This document shows, one piece after another, positions 27,686 to 36,349 of a stretch of 64,000 nt of DNA. The DNA lies in the NCBI RefSeq assembly GCF_902832885.1, contig NZ_CADFDK010000004.1, forward strand, positions 219,655 to 283,654, written 5' to 3'. Each line of letters starts with the position of its first letter. Position 1 is the stretch's first letter. Source of the stretch: Burkholderia seminalis DSM 23518 (GTDB taxonomy: Bacteria; Pseudomonadota; Gammaproteobacteria; Burkholderiales; Burkholderiaceae). The position numbers and the translations under genes were made by a program. The notes below the pieces were generated by a model. It saw only the letters and a list, made by a program, of their open reading frames with translations, searched no databases and had not been told where the DNA came from.

Positions 27686-29341
27686 ATGAGTCAGGCAGGA
27701 CTGCGTGCGAATCGCACCAGTGACGTTGAGGCAACCATCTCACATGATTCGACGGGCCACACGCTGCATCGTGGCCTGACCTGGAAAGACGCATTTTGGG
27801 TGACGAGCGGCGTGCCGGCAGGCGTGCTGTTCACGATCGGCGGCGTATGCGCGACGATCGGCCAGCCCGCGTGGGCGATCTGGATCGCCGCGATCACGAT
27901 GGGGCTGATTCAAAGCGCGACTTATGCGGAAATCTCGGGGCTATTTCCTCATAAATCGGGTGGCGCGTCCGTATATGGCGCGATCGGATGGGTCCGTTAC
28001 AGCAAGCTGATTGCCCCGGTTTCCGTGTGGTGCAACTGGCTCGCGTGGTCGCCGATGCTTGCGCTCGGCTGCGGCCTCGCGGCGAGCTATGCGCTCACGA
28101 GTCTCTTTCCCGCCAACGCGGCGGTGCTGCAATGGCAGCTCAAGATCGCGGATCTCGGTTTCATCAAGCCGGGTTTGTCCCTGCGGATCAATGCGACGTT
28201 CATCATCGCGACGATCCTGCTTCTCATCACGTTCAAGCTTCAGCACAGCGGCGCATCGAAGGCGGCACGCACGCAGCGCATCCTCGGCATCGCGTCGCTC
28301 ACGCCGCTGCTGATCGTCGGCATCGTGCCGTTCGTCACCGGCGACGTGCCGATGTCGAACCTGCTTCCGCTGCTGCCGCTCGGTCACGACGCGCAAGGCA
28401 ACCTCACGACCGCGACGTTCGGTTCGTGGAACGGGCAGGGCGTCACGATGGCGCTCGGCGCGATGTTCATGGCCGGCTGGGCGTCGTATGGTTTCGAGAC
28501 GGCCGTCTGCTACACGCGTGAATTCCGCGATCCGCGCCGCGATACCGCGAAGGCGATCTTCTGGTCGGGCGCGCTGTGCCTCGTCGTGATGACGCTCGTG
28601 CCGATGGCGTTCCAGGGCGCGCTCGGCACGCAGGCGATGCTCGATCCGTCGATCGGCGACGGCACGGGTGTCGCGGCCGCGATGGCGAAGATCGTCGGCG
28701 GCGGCGCGTGGGTCGCGAATGCGGTCGTCGTGATGCTGATGCTGTCGATCCTGCTGATCGTGATGACGTCGATGATGGGCTCGTCGCGCACGCTGTACCA
28801 GGCATCGGTCGACGGCTGGCTGCCGAAGTACCTGTCGCACGTGAACGAGCACGGCTCGCCCACCCGCGCGATGTGGACGGACCTCGGCTTCAACCTCGTG
28901 TTGCTGATGATGTCGGACTACATGACGGTGCTGTCGATCTCGAACGTCTGCTACATGCTGTTCGTATTCCTGAATCTCCAGTCGGGCTGGATCCACCGGA
29001 TGGATCGCGGCAACTGGGATCGGCCGTTCCGCTGCCCGACCTGGCTGCTCGTCGCAGGCTCGATCTGCGGCTACGCGAACCTCGTCTACGTCGGCGCGGG
29101 TGCGAACCTGCAGGGCGAAGGCACGTTGCGCAACGGACTGATCGCGATGCTGCTGATCGTGCCGGTCTTCCTGTATCGCCACTACTGGCAGGATCGCGGC
29201 CGCTTCCCCGAGCAGATGCAGCGCGACATGGAGCTCGAAGTGCCGAAGCGCGCGATGTGGCTGAACCTGATGCCGTATGCCGCGCTGATCGGCGCGGGGC
29301 TGACGATCTGGCTGTCGTATTACCTCGCATGGGTGAAATGA
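27686..29341 (+). CDS. APC-superfamily amino acid/amine permease
   Basis: 551-residue inner-membrane permease of the amino acid-polyamine-organocation superfamily, with about 12 to 14 hydrophobic segments. Early motifs GVPAGVLFTIGGVCATIGQPAW and FPHKSGGASVYGAIGW match the substrate-binding TM1 and TM2-3 loop of the family. It is longer than typical (450-500) because of the extended N terminus and the insertion around residues 150-190. It follows the betaine genes and has its own promoter region and terminator. The substrate is probably an amine or amino acid linked to this pathway (inference). Confidence 0.82.
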   Translation: MSQAGLRANRTSDVEATISHDSTGHTLHRGLTWKDAFWVTSGVPAGVLFTIGGVCATIGQPAWAIWIAAITMGLIQSATYAEISGLFPHKSGGASVYGAIGWVRYSKLIAPVSVWCNWLAWSPMLALGCGLAASYALTSLFPANAAVLQWQLKIADLGFIKPGLSLRINATFIIATILLLITFKLQHSGASKAARTQRILGIASLTPLLIVGIVPFVTGDVPMSNLLPLLPLGHDAQGNLTTATFGSWNGQGVTMALGAMFMAGWASYGFETAVCYTREFRDPRRDTAKAIFWSGALCLVVMTLVPMAFQGALGTQAMLDPSIGDGTGVAAAMAKIVGGGAWVANAVVVMLMLSILLIVMTSMMGSSRTLYQASVDGWLPKYLSHVNEHGSPTRAMWTDLGFNLVLLMMSDYMTVLSISNVCYMLFVFLNLQSGWIHRMDRGNWDRPFRCPTWLLVAGSICGYANLVYVGAGANLQGEGTLRNGLIAMLLIVPVFLYRHYWQDRGRFPEQMQRDMELEVPKRAMWLNLMPYAALIGAGLTIWLSYYLAWVK

Positions 29342-29414
29342 CGCGTCAGGCCGTGTAACGGCGCCCATCACCCGGAAACCGCACACGGCGGTGCGATCTC
29401 GCCGCCCGCAACGA

Positions 29415-29450
29415 AGCCCGACCGGCTGCAACCGGCCGGGCTTTCGTCAT
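29415..29450 (+). terminator. Intrinsic terminator after the APC permease
   Basis: 11-bp stem with one mismatch (29415-29425 with 29432-29442), 6-base loop, and a short T-rich tail (TTTCGTCATT). Confidence 0.75.
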
Positions 29451-29504
29451 TCAGGGCCGGCGGCATGGCCGGCGTGCACGGCGCCCGCCCGCGAGCGACG
29501 ACGC

Positions 29505-29533
29505 TTGATTTTGAGAATGATCGGTTCTAATAT
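29505..29533 (+). promoter_or_regulatory. tetR promoter with operator in the spacer; nearly leaderless start
   Basis: A near-consensus sigma-70 promoter: TTGATT (29505-29510), 17-base spacer, TAATAT (29528-29533). The repeat TTGAGAATGATCGGTTCTAA (29511-29530) fills the spacer and the start of the -10, so a bound repressor would block RNA polymerase. The initiation site should fall near 29540, 0-3 bases from ATG 29542, so the mRNA would be leaderless or nearly so. Confidence 0.65.
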
Positions 29534-29541
29534 CCTGACTC

Positions 29542-30153
29542 ATGAGTCCAACTTCTCCCGGCTCCCGTGACAGGGGGCGCCCACGCGAATTCGACACCGA
29601 CGAGGTGATCGACGCCGCGGCGCGCGTGTTCTGGGCGCAGGGATATCACGCGACGTCGATCGATACGCTGTGCGAGGCGACTGGCGTGTTTCGCGGCAGT
29701 CTGTACCGGACGTTCGGCGACAAGCACGGGCTGCTGGTCGCCGCGTTCGACCGTTATGCGGAAGGCGCGATCGCGCGGCTCAAGGAACGTCTCGCGGCGG
29801 ACTTGCCGCCGCGTCAGGCCCTCAGGGAAGCGCTGCTGTACTACACGGAAATCGGCGTGCGGCTGTCGGAGCGCCGCGGCTGCCTCATCACGAATTCGGC
29901 CGTCGAATTGCTACCCGGCGACGACGTGTTGCGACCGTACATCGAATCGACGCTGCTGCGCATCGGCACGCAATTCAGCCTTGCGGTCGCACGCGGCCAG
30001 CAATCGGGCGATTTCGACCGGAACCTCGATCCGGAAGAGGTTGGCCGGTTCCTGCTGTGCCTGATCCAGGGTATGCGCGTGCTGGGCAAATCGAGTGCGT
30101 CGGAGGCGGAACTGGCTTCGATCGTCGAAATCGCGATGCGGGCGCTGACCTGA
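29542..30153 (+). CDS. TetR-family transcriptional repressor
   Basis: 203-residue TetR-type regulator. The N-terminal helix-turn-helix is clear (VIDAAARVFWAQGYHATSIDTLCEATGVFRGSLYRTFGDKHGLLVAAF, quoted here only to mark residues 17-65). The C-terminal ligand domain matches the TetR_C group seen next to exporters and reductases. The start is ATG 29542, very close to its own promoter. Three copies of a GAATGAT-containing operator flank this gene and the downstream exporter gene, so it probably represses both itself and the exporter. Confidence 0.9.
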   Translation: MSPTSPGSRDRGRPREFDTDEVIDAAARVFWAQGYHATSIDTLCEATGVFRGSLYRTFGDKHGLLVAAFDRYAEGAIARLKERLAADLPPRQALREALLYYTEIGVRLSERRGCLITNSAVELLPGDDVLRPYIESTLLRIGTQFSLAVARGQQSGDFDRNLDPEEVGRFLLCLIQGMRVLGKSSASEAELASIVEIAMRALT

Positions 30154-30167
30154 TTTTTTTGATTATT

Positions 30168-30187
30168 TTGAGAATGATCAGTTTCAA
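30168..30187 (+). promoter_or_regulatory. Second TetR operator, near-perfect 20-bp palindrome
   Basis: TTGAGAATGATCAGTTTCAA: 8 of 10 base-pair positions are symmetric, with a central TGATCA. It shares the GAATGATC core with the site in the tetR promoter. It lies 14 bases after tetR, directly behind a TTGATT (30159-30164) placed like a -35 box, in front of the exporter gene. Confidence 0.65.
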
Positions 30188-30303
30188 ATGATGCGTGTTC
30201 CACGGACGGCAGTCGAAACCTTGACGGGCAAGCCGATTCGAAAAAGCAGCTGAAAAAACGCCGCCGCTGCGCGCAGCCGCACCGGCCTCATTGTTCAATT
30301 AAT

Positions 30304-30323
30304 TTGGGAATGATTGGTCATGA
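30304..30323 (+). promoter_or_regulatory. Third TetR operator-like copy overlapping the exporter start codon
   Basis: TTGGGAATGATTGGTCATGA shares TTG-GAATGAT and the following GGT with the other two sites, and overlaps the ATG at 30320. It is more degenerate in its right half. A bound repressor here would block initiation or elongation. Confidence 0.45.
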
Positions 30324-31312
30324 ATGGCGCAAATAACGCAGTGCCGGCCGCGGGCGCGTACGGGAAGGGGATCGCGGCATGTGTCGGTGCGACGATCCTG
30401 ATGGGCGTGATGTTTCCGGTGATGACCGACGCGTTGCGACACATCGATCCATTCACGTTCACGTCGCTGCGCTACCTGATCGCGGGCAGCGCATTCCTCG
30501 TGTTGTTGCGGGTCGTCGAAGGGCCCGGCGCATTCCGCGCGGCCGGCGAATCGGTGCCGCTTGCATGGCTGCTCGGCTCGATCGGCTTTTGCGGGTTCGG
30601 GTCGTTCGTGTTCCTGGGCCAGCAGCTGGCCGGCGACGAAGGCGCGCTGACCGCGTCGGTCATGATGGCGACCCAGCCGATGATGGGGCTGCTGCTCAAC
30701 GCGCTGGTGCGGCGCGTCCCGCCCGCGCCGGTGTCGGTGCTGTTCGTGGTGCTGTCCTTCACCGGCGTGGTGCTCGTCGTCACGCGCGGCGACGTGGCGG
30801 CCGCGCTGCACGAACCGCAGCACTATGCTGCCAATGCGCTGATCGTCGTCGGTGCGTTGTGCTGGGTCGTCTATACGTTCGGCGCGGCGCGTTTCTCCGG
30901 CTGGTCGGCATTGAAATACACGACCTTCACGACGTGGCTCGGACTGACCACGATCGTCACGGTCAATCTGATGCTGGTCGCAACGCACCGGATCGCGGCG
31001 CCGTCATGGGCCGCCGTGCACGCGGTGCTGCCGCATCTCGCGTACATGGGGCCAGTGGCCGGCTTCGGCGCGATCCTGCTGTGGATGACGGGCAACCGGA
31101 TCCTGGGGCCGATGAACGGCGTGCTGTTCATGGACGTCCTGCCCATCACCGCGTTCATCGTGTCCGCCGCCACGGGCGTGGTGCCCACTCGCGCGCAAAT
31201 CGCGGGCGCCGGCTTGACCGGCGCGGCGCTGATTCTCAACAACCTGTATCTGCGGCGCCGGGCGCGGGGAATCGGCACGGCGCCGGCGCGCGTGCCTTCC
31301 GCCTCGGCGTGA
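30320..31312 (+). CDS. EamA/DMT-family transporter (probable exporter)
   Basis: 330-residue membrane protein of the drug/metabolite transporter superfamily, with ten predicted transmembrane segments in two EamA repeats (about residues 15-150 and 165-300). The repeat signatures FTFTSLRYLIAG and FSGWSALKYTTFTTW start the two halves. EamA proteins usually export amino acids, metabolites or drugs. The start is ATG 30320. The upstream operator repeats shared with the tetR promoter point to repression by the adjacent TetR. No substrate can be named. Confidence 0.85.
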   Translation: MNGANNAVPAAGAYGKGIAACVGATILMGVMFPVMTDALRHIDPFTFTSLRYLIAGSAFLVLLRVVEGPGAFRAAGESVPLAWLLGSIGFCGFGSFVFLGQQLAGDEGALTASVMMATQPMMGLLLNALVRRVPPAPVSVLFVVLSFTGVVLVVTRGDVAAALHEPQHYAANALIVVGALCWVVYTFGAARFSGWSALKYTTFTTWLGLTTIVTVNLMLVATHRIAAPSWAAVHAVLPHLAYMGPVAGFGAILLWMTGNRILGPMNGVLFMDVLPITAFIVSAATGVVPTRAQIAGAGLTGAALILNNLYLRRRARGIGTAPARVPSASA

Positions 31313-31345
31313 GGCACGGGGCGAGCCGGCCGCCGTTTCGCATGC

Positions 31346-32230
31346 CTACGAAAACACCACCGTCCTATCGCCGTTCAGGAACACGCGCCGTTCGATGAAC
31401 GCCTTCACCGCGCGCGCGAGCGTGAGGCTTTCGACGTCGCGCCCGACCGCGAGCAGTTGCTCGGGGCGCAGCGCATGATCGACGCGCTCGACGACCTGCT
31501 CGATGATCGGCCCTTCGTCGAGATCGTCGGTGACGAAGTGTGCGGTTGCGCCGATCAGCTTCACGCCGCGCGTGTGCGCCTGGTGATACGGCTTCGCGCC
31601 CTTGAAGCCGGGCAGGAACGAATGATGGATGTTGATCGCGCGGTTCGCGAGCTTCGCGCTCGTTTCCTGCGACAGCACCTGCATGTAGCGCGCGAGGATC
31701 ACGAGTTCGGCGCCGCTCGATTCGAAGAAGTCGAGCCACTGCGCTTCCTGCTGCGCCTTCGTGTCGGCCGTGATCGGGAAGTGCCGGAACGGCAGCCCGT
31801 GCTGGGCGGCGAGCGGCTCGAAATCGGGGTGGTTCGACACGATGCCGACGATGTCCATCTTCAGCTCGCCCATCCGCCAGCGGAACAGCAGGTCCGCGAG
31901 GCAGTGCTCGAGCTTCGACACCATGATCAGCACCTTCGGCCGTGCGTTCACGTCATGGATCGCCCATTGCATGTCGCCCTGCGCGCCGCCGAGGCTCGCG
32001 GCGATCGGCGTGAATTCCTGGCGCAGCGCGTCGATCTGCAGCGTTTCATCCGTCGGATGAAACACGCAGCGTACGAAGAAGCGGTTGCTGAGGTCGTCGT
32101 CGAACACGTTCAGCGCATCGACGTAGCAGCGATGGCGATCGAGAAAGCCGACGACGGCGGCGACCTGGCCGGCCGCGCTCGGGCACGACAGCGTCAGGAC
32201 GAATTGATCGGGGCGGTGCTCGGCGGTCAT
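31346..32230 (-). CDS. purU: Formyltetrahydrofolate deformylase
   Basis: 294-residue enzyme releasing formate from 10-formyl-tetrahydrofolate. It has an N-terminal ACT domain (FVLTLSCPSAAGQVAAVVGFL, about 8-85) and a C-terminal formyltransferase-like catalytic domain (residues about 90-294) with INIHHSFLPGFKGAKPYHQA and HFVTDDLDEGPII. The start is ATG 32230, with GGAG just upstream; longer in-frame starts have no ribosome site. Placed among betaine and choline genes, it plausibly balances the one-carbon pool swollen by N-demethylation. This fits fdhA and glyA in the same window. Confidence 0.94.
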   Translation of the reverse strand: MTAEHRPDQFVLTLSCPSAAGQVAAVVGFLDRHRCYVDALNVFDDDLSNRFFVRCVFHPTDETLQIDALRQEFTPIAASLGGAQGDMQWAIHDVNARPKVLIMVSKLEHCLADLLFRWRMGELKMDIVGIVSNHPDFEPLAAQHGLPFRHFPITADTKAQQEAQWLDFFESSGAELVILARYMQVLSQETSAKLANRAINIHHSFLPGFKGAKPYHQAHTRGVKLIGATAHFVTDDLDEGPIIEQVVERVDHALRPEQLLAVGRDVESLTLARAVKAFIERRVFLNGDRTVVFS

Positions 32231-32399
32231 GAGACTCCTCGGTTGGCATGGGCGCACGGCCGTGCGGCGGCGCACGACGGCGCCGCACCGCGCGGGTAGC
32301 GGGAGGCTCAAGTAAATCAGGACGATTCCGGGGCGGATAGAACCAACGCGCCGTGTGGCTGGTATCGGCGCGCCAGCGCGTGCGGGCCGGCCGGGCCCG

Positions 32400-33305
32400 T
32401 CAGGCGCCGGCGCAGGCGTCGAGCAGCCAGCGCCGGAACACGTGGGTCGCATCCGGCTCGGGCCGCTGCGGCGGGCGCACCAGGAAGTAGCCGCGCGACG
32501 TGACGACGGGCGCGTCGACGAGCTTCACGAGCTGGCCGGACGCGACGAGCTCGTCGACGAGCGGCGACCAGCCGAGCGCGACGCCTTCGCCGAGCAGCGC
32601 CGCATGGATCACGAGCGCGTAGCTGTTGAAGGTCACGCCGCGCGCGGCGGGTGGCGGCTCGAGGCCATGCGCGTCGAACCAGCCGGACCACGACAGCCAG
32701 CGCTCGGGGCGCGTCGGCTGCACGTGCAGCAGCGGCAGTGCGAGCAGGTGGTCGGCCCGCGCGACGTCGCGGTGCGCGGCGCGGAACGCGGGCGAGCACA
32801 CGGGCGTGACCGATTCCGGAAAGAGCCGTGCGGCCGTGCACGACGGCCAGTGACCGTCGCCGAACAGGATCGCGATGTCGGCGTGGTCGCGCTGCGGGTC
32901 GTAATCCTGTGACGTGACGACGCGCACGTCGACGTCCGGCATCACGCGCTTCAGGCCGGCGAGCCGCGGCATCAGCCAGTAGGTCGCGAAGCCGAAGTCG
33001 GTGACGATCGTGAGCGCGCCGTGCTCGCGGCGCGCGCGCAGCGTGGCGGTCGCGCCGCGCAGCGTGTCGAGGCTCAGCCGCACCGCTTCGTACAGGCACT
33101 GGCCGTCGGCCGTCAGCGTGACGCCGCGCGGGCTGCGCTCGAACAGCGGCACGCCCAGTTCGGCTTCGAGCTGGTACACCTGCTGGCTCACGGCCGGCTG
33201 CGTCGAGCCCAGCTCGCGCGCGGCGGCCGTGAAGCTCGCGAGCCGGGCGGCCGATTCGAACGCGCGCAGCGCCTGCATCGACGGTAACGGTTCCGGTTTC
33301 GACAT
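32400..33305 (-). CDS. LysR-type regulator, probable choline-sulfate utilisation regulator
   Basis: 301-residue LysR-type regulator. The N-terminal winged helix is at about residues 8-66 (ALRAFESAARLASFTAAARELGSTQPAVSQQVYQLE, cited only to mark the helix-turn-helix), and a substrate-binding effector domain follows to the C terminus. It diverges from the choline sulfatase gene across 239 bases, the usual arrangement of a LysR activator and its target. In related bacteria a LysR protein linked to betC controls choline-O-sulfate use. The start at ATG 33305 matches the family N terminus. Confidence 0.88.
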   Translation of the reverse strand: MSKPEPLPSMQALRAFESAARLASFTAAARELGSTQPAVSQQVYQLEAELGVPLFERSPRGVTLTADGQCLYEAVRLSLDTLRGATATLRARREHGALTIVTDFGFATYWLMPRLAGLKRVMPDVDVRVVTSQDYDPQRDHADIAILFGDGHWPSCTAARLFPESVTPVCSPAFRAAHRDVARADHLLALPLLHVQPTRPERWLSWSGWFDAHGLEPPPAARGVTFNSYALVIHAALLGEGVALGWSPLVDELVASGQLVKLVDAPVVTSRGYFLVRPPQRPEPDATHVFRRWLLDACAGA

Positions 33306-33544
33306 AAGTCTCTCTAATGGCCCCATAAGGGCCGGACGCCTACCCGCGCGAATTCGGGCGGGCGATAGTGCATCGGACGGTGCGGCACACGCGCTTCGCG
33401 GCCGCCGGGCAATGCGTTCCGCGATTCTAGCCAGCGCGGCCCGCGTGCGCGGCGGTTTCTGCGGGCCGTCTCCGTCATGCCGGACGTCCCGCCGCCGGAG
33501 CGGCGCGCCGCTCCGTTCGAACACCGCTTTCCCCACGACCGCTC
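33306..33544. promoter_or_regulatory. LysR-betC divergent promoter region
   Basis: 239 bases separate the LysR gene and betC. LysR regulators normally bind a T-N11-A site here. I cannot single one out with confidence in this GC-rich stretch. Confidence 0.4.
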
Positions 33545-35080
33545 ATGACGAACCCGACACCCAACATCCTGATCCTGATGGCCGACCAGTTGACGCCGTT
33601 CGCGCTGCCGGCCTACGGCAACCGCGTCGCACGCACGCCGACGCTCGACCGGCTCGCCGCGCAAGGCGTGGTGTTCGACGCCGCCTACTGCGCGAGCCCG
33701 CTGTGCGCGCCGTCGCGGTTCTCGCTGCTGACCGGCAAGCTGCCGTCGGGGATCGGCGCCTACGATAACGCCGCCGAGTTGCCGGCGCAAACGCTGACGT
33801 TCGCGCACTACCTGCGCGCGGGCGGCTACCGGACGATGCTGTCCGGCAAGATGCATTTCTGCGGGCCCGACCAGTTGCACGGCTTCGAGGAACGGCTCAC
33901 GACCGACATCTATCCGGCCGATTTCGGCTGGGTGCCCGACTGGGACCAGCCGGGCGAGCGGCCGAGCTGGTATCACAACATGAGCTCGGTGCTGGAGGCG
34001 GGCCCGTGCGTGCGCACGAACCAGCTCGATTTCGACGACGAAGTCACGTTCGCCGCGAAGCAGAAGCTCTACGACGTCGCGCGCGAGCGCGCGGCCGGGC
34101 ACGATGCGCGGCCGTTCTGCATGGTCGTGTCGCTGACCCATCCGCACGACCCGTACGCGATCACGCGCGAATACTGGGATCTGTACCGCGACGACGAGAT
34201 CGACATGCCGGCCGTGCGGCTCGATGCGGCGGAAAGCGATCCGCATTCGCAGCGGCTGCGCGTCGTCTGCGAGAACGATCGCACGCCGCCCACCGACGCG
34301 CAGATCCGCGCCGCGCGCCATGCGTACTACGGCGCGACGTCCTATGTCGACGCGCAGTTCGGCAGCGTGCTGGCCGCGCTGGAGCAGTGCGGTTTCGCCG
34401 ACGACACGATCGTGATCGTCACGTCCGACCATGGCGACATGCTCGGCGAGCGCGGGCTCTGGTACAAGATGACGTTCTTCGAGGGCGGCTGCCGCGTTCC
34501 GTTGATCGTCCATGCGCCGGGCCGCTTCGGCGCCGCGCGCGTGCGCGGGCCCGTGTCGCATCTCGACCTGCTGCCGACGCTCGTCGACCTGGCCGGCGCC
34601 GCGCCCGCCGGCGGCTGGCCCGACCCGGTCGACGGTGCGAGCCTCGTGCCGCACCTGCACGGCACGCCCGCGCACGATGTCGCGCTCGGCGAATACCTCG
34701 CGGAAGGCGCGCTCGCGCCGGTCGTGATGATCCGGCGCGGCGACTGGAAGTACGTGCATTGCCCGCTCGATCCCGACCAGCTCTACAACCTGTCGGACGA
34801 CCCGCGCGAGCTGACGAACCTGGCCGGCGTGCCCGAGGCCGCCGACGTGCTCGCCGCGTTCCGCGCGGAAGCCGCGGGGCGCTGGAACCTGCCCGAGCTC
34901 GACCGGCAGGTGCGCGCGAGCCAGCGGCGCCGGCGCTTCCATTACGCGGCGACGACGCAGGGCCGCATCCAGGCGTGGGACTGGCAGCCGTTCACCGACG
35001 CGAGCCAGCGTTACATGCGCAATCACATCGAACTCGACACGCTCGAGGCGATGGCGCGTTTTCCGCGGGCCGGGCGCTGA
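33545..35080 (+). CDS. betC: Choline sulfatase
   Basis: 511-residue type I sulfatase that cleaves choline-O-sulfate to choline and sulfate. The formylglycine-forming motif is C54-A-P-S-R (LCAPSRFSLLTG), at the same residue number as in Sinorhizobium BetC. Metal ligands are visible in ILMADQ (D14) and TSDHGDMLGERG. The C-terminal part (TTQGRIQAWDWQPF...RYMRNHIELD) is the choline-sulfatase-specific extension. The start is ATG at 33545. It is followed after 45 bases by a choline-type binding protein on the same strand. Choline made here would be oxidised to betaine by betA/betB encoded outside the window. Confidence 0.95.
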   Translation: MTNPTPNILILMADQLTPFALPAYGNRVARTPTLDRLAAQGVVFDAAYCASPLCAPSRFSLLTGKLPSGIGAYDNAAELPAQTLTFAHYLRAGGYRTMLSGKMHFCGPDQLHGFEERLTTDIYPADFGWVPDWDQPGERPSWYHNMSSVLEAGPCVRTNQLDFDDEVTFAAKQKLYDVARERAAGHDARPFCMVVSLTHPHDPYAITREYWDLYRDDEIDMPAVRLDAAESDPHSQRLRVVCENDRTPPTDAQIRAARHAYYGATSYVDAQFGSVLAALEQCGFADDTIVIVTSDHGDMLGERGLWYKMTFFEGGCRVPLIVHAPGRFGAARVRGPVSHLDLLPTLVDLAGAAPAGGWPDPVDGASLVPHLHGTPAHDVALGEYLAEGALAPVVMIRRGDWKYVHCPLDPDQLYNLSDDPRELTNLAGVPEAADVLAAFRAEAAGRWNLPELDRQVRASQRRRRFHYAATTQGRIQAWDWQPFTDASQRYMRNHIELDTLEAMARFPRAGR

Positions 35081-35125
35081 GTGTCCCGCCTCGCGAACAT
35101 GAACGAACGACGGAGGAAGCGGACG

Positions 35126-36091
35126 ATGAAACGGCAATGCAATGCAGCAATCCGGATCGGCGCGGCGCTCGCCGCGGCCGCGTGCCTGGTGACGACGCAG
35201 GGCGCACGGGCGGCCGACCCTCGGACGTGCGGCGACGTGAAGATGGCGGCGCCCGGCTGGACCGACATCGACGCGACGAACGCGATGGCGGGTGTCGTGC
35301 TGAAGGCGCTCGGCTACCGGCAGGAGGTAGCGAACCTGTCGGTGCCGATCACGTACCAGGGGCTGAAGAAAGGGCAGGTCGACGTGTTCCTCGGCAACTG
35401 GATGCCCGCGCAGGCGCCGCTCGTGAAGCCGTTCGTCGACGACAAGTCGATCGACGTGCTGCACGCGAACCTGAGCGGCGCGAAGTTCACGCTCGCGGTG
35501 CCCGACTACGTGGCGGCCGCCGGCGTGCATACGTTCGCCGATCTCGCGCGTCATGCGGACCGCTTCGGCGGCAAGATCTACGGGATCGAGCCCGGCGCGC
35601 CCGCGAACCAGAACATCAAGCGGATGCTCACCGACCACGCGCTCGGCCCGTCGAACTGGTCGCTCGTCGAATCGAGCGAGACGGGCATGCTCACGCAGGT
35701 CGAGCGGGCGGTGCGCGACAAGCGCTGGATCGTGTTCCTGGCCTGGGAGCCGCATCTGATGAACACGAAGTTCCATCTGACCTATCTGTCCGGCGGCGAT
35801 GCGTACTTCGGCCCGAACTACGGCGGCGCGACGGTCAACACGGTCACGCGTGCCGGGTTCGCCGGCCAGTGCGCGAACCTCGCACGCCTGTTCCGGCAGA
35901 TGACGTTCTCCGTCGACGTCGAGAACCGGATGATCGCCGACATGCTCGACAACAAGACGTCGCCCGCGCTCGCGGCGCAGCATGCGCTGAAGGCCGACCC
36001 GGCGCTGGTCGCCGGCTGGCTGGACGGCGTGACGACGGCGGCCGGCGCACCGGGCCTGCCGGCGGTGCGCGCGGCCCTCGACGGCCGCTGA
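35126..36091 (+). CDS. Choline-type periplasmic substrate-binding protein
   Basis: 321-residue ChoX-like binding protein of the quaternary-amine family. It has a signal peptide (MKRQCNAAIRIGAALAAAACLVTTQGARA). Conserved segments include GWTDIDATNAMAG, VDVFLGNWMPAQ, YGIEPGAPANQNI, LVESSETGMLTQVERA and WIVFLAWEPHLMNTKF, whose aromatic residues line the ligand box. The ATG at 35126 has GGAGG upstream (CGGAGGAAGCGG). It is co-oriented with betC, so choline or choline sulfate is the likely ligand. No permease or ATPase gene is adjacent. Confidence 0.88.
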   Translation: MKRQCNAAIRIGAALAAAACLVTTQGARAADPRTCGDVKMAAPGWTDIDATNAMAGVVLKALGYRQEVANLSVPITYQGLKKGQVDVFLGNWMPAQAPLVKPFVDDKSIDVLHANLSGAKFTLAVPDYVAAAGVHTFADLARHADRFGGKIYGIEPGAPANQNIKRMLTDHALGPSNWSLVESSETGMLTQVERAVRDKRWIVFLAWEPHLMNTKFHLTYLSGGDAYFGPNYGGATVNTVTRAGFAGQCANLARLFRQMTFSVDVENRMIADMLDNKTSPALAAQHALKADPALVAGWLDGVTTAAGAPGLPAVRAALDGR

Positions 36092-36349
36092 TTCCCTCCC
36101 GCCGGGCGGCCGTTTTCGCCGTGCCGCCCGTCTACGTGTTTTCCCGACCGGTCGCATCGTGACCATTTAGTGTCGCCTTCAGACGGGTGGCGAGAAATAT
36201 GGGTTTGTATTTTTCGCCAATGGCTGCGTTATTGCGGAAAACGAAATGCCGAAGCCAGCTGGCGGTCTGAATTCGAATCCGCCGGCGCATCGCGGCACGC
36301 GCCGGGACGAGATTCTATCCATCGAACGGTTCAGGGAGGGTGGTCGACA

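Noticed and set aside
33314-36166. A 950-codon open frame on the minus strand across betC and the binding protein
   Set aside because: Shadow of betC and the choline-type binding protein; arginine-rich with no domain.
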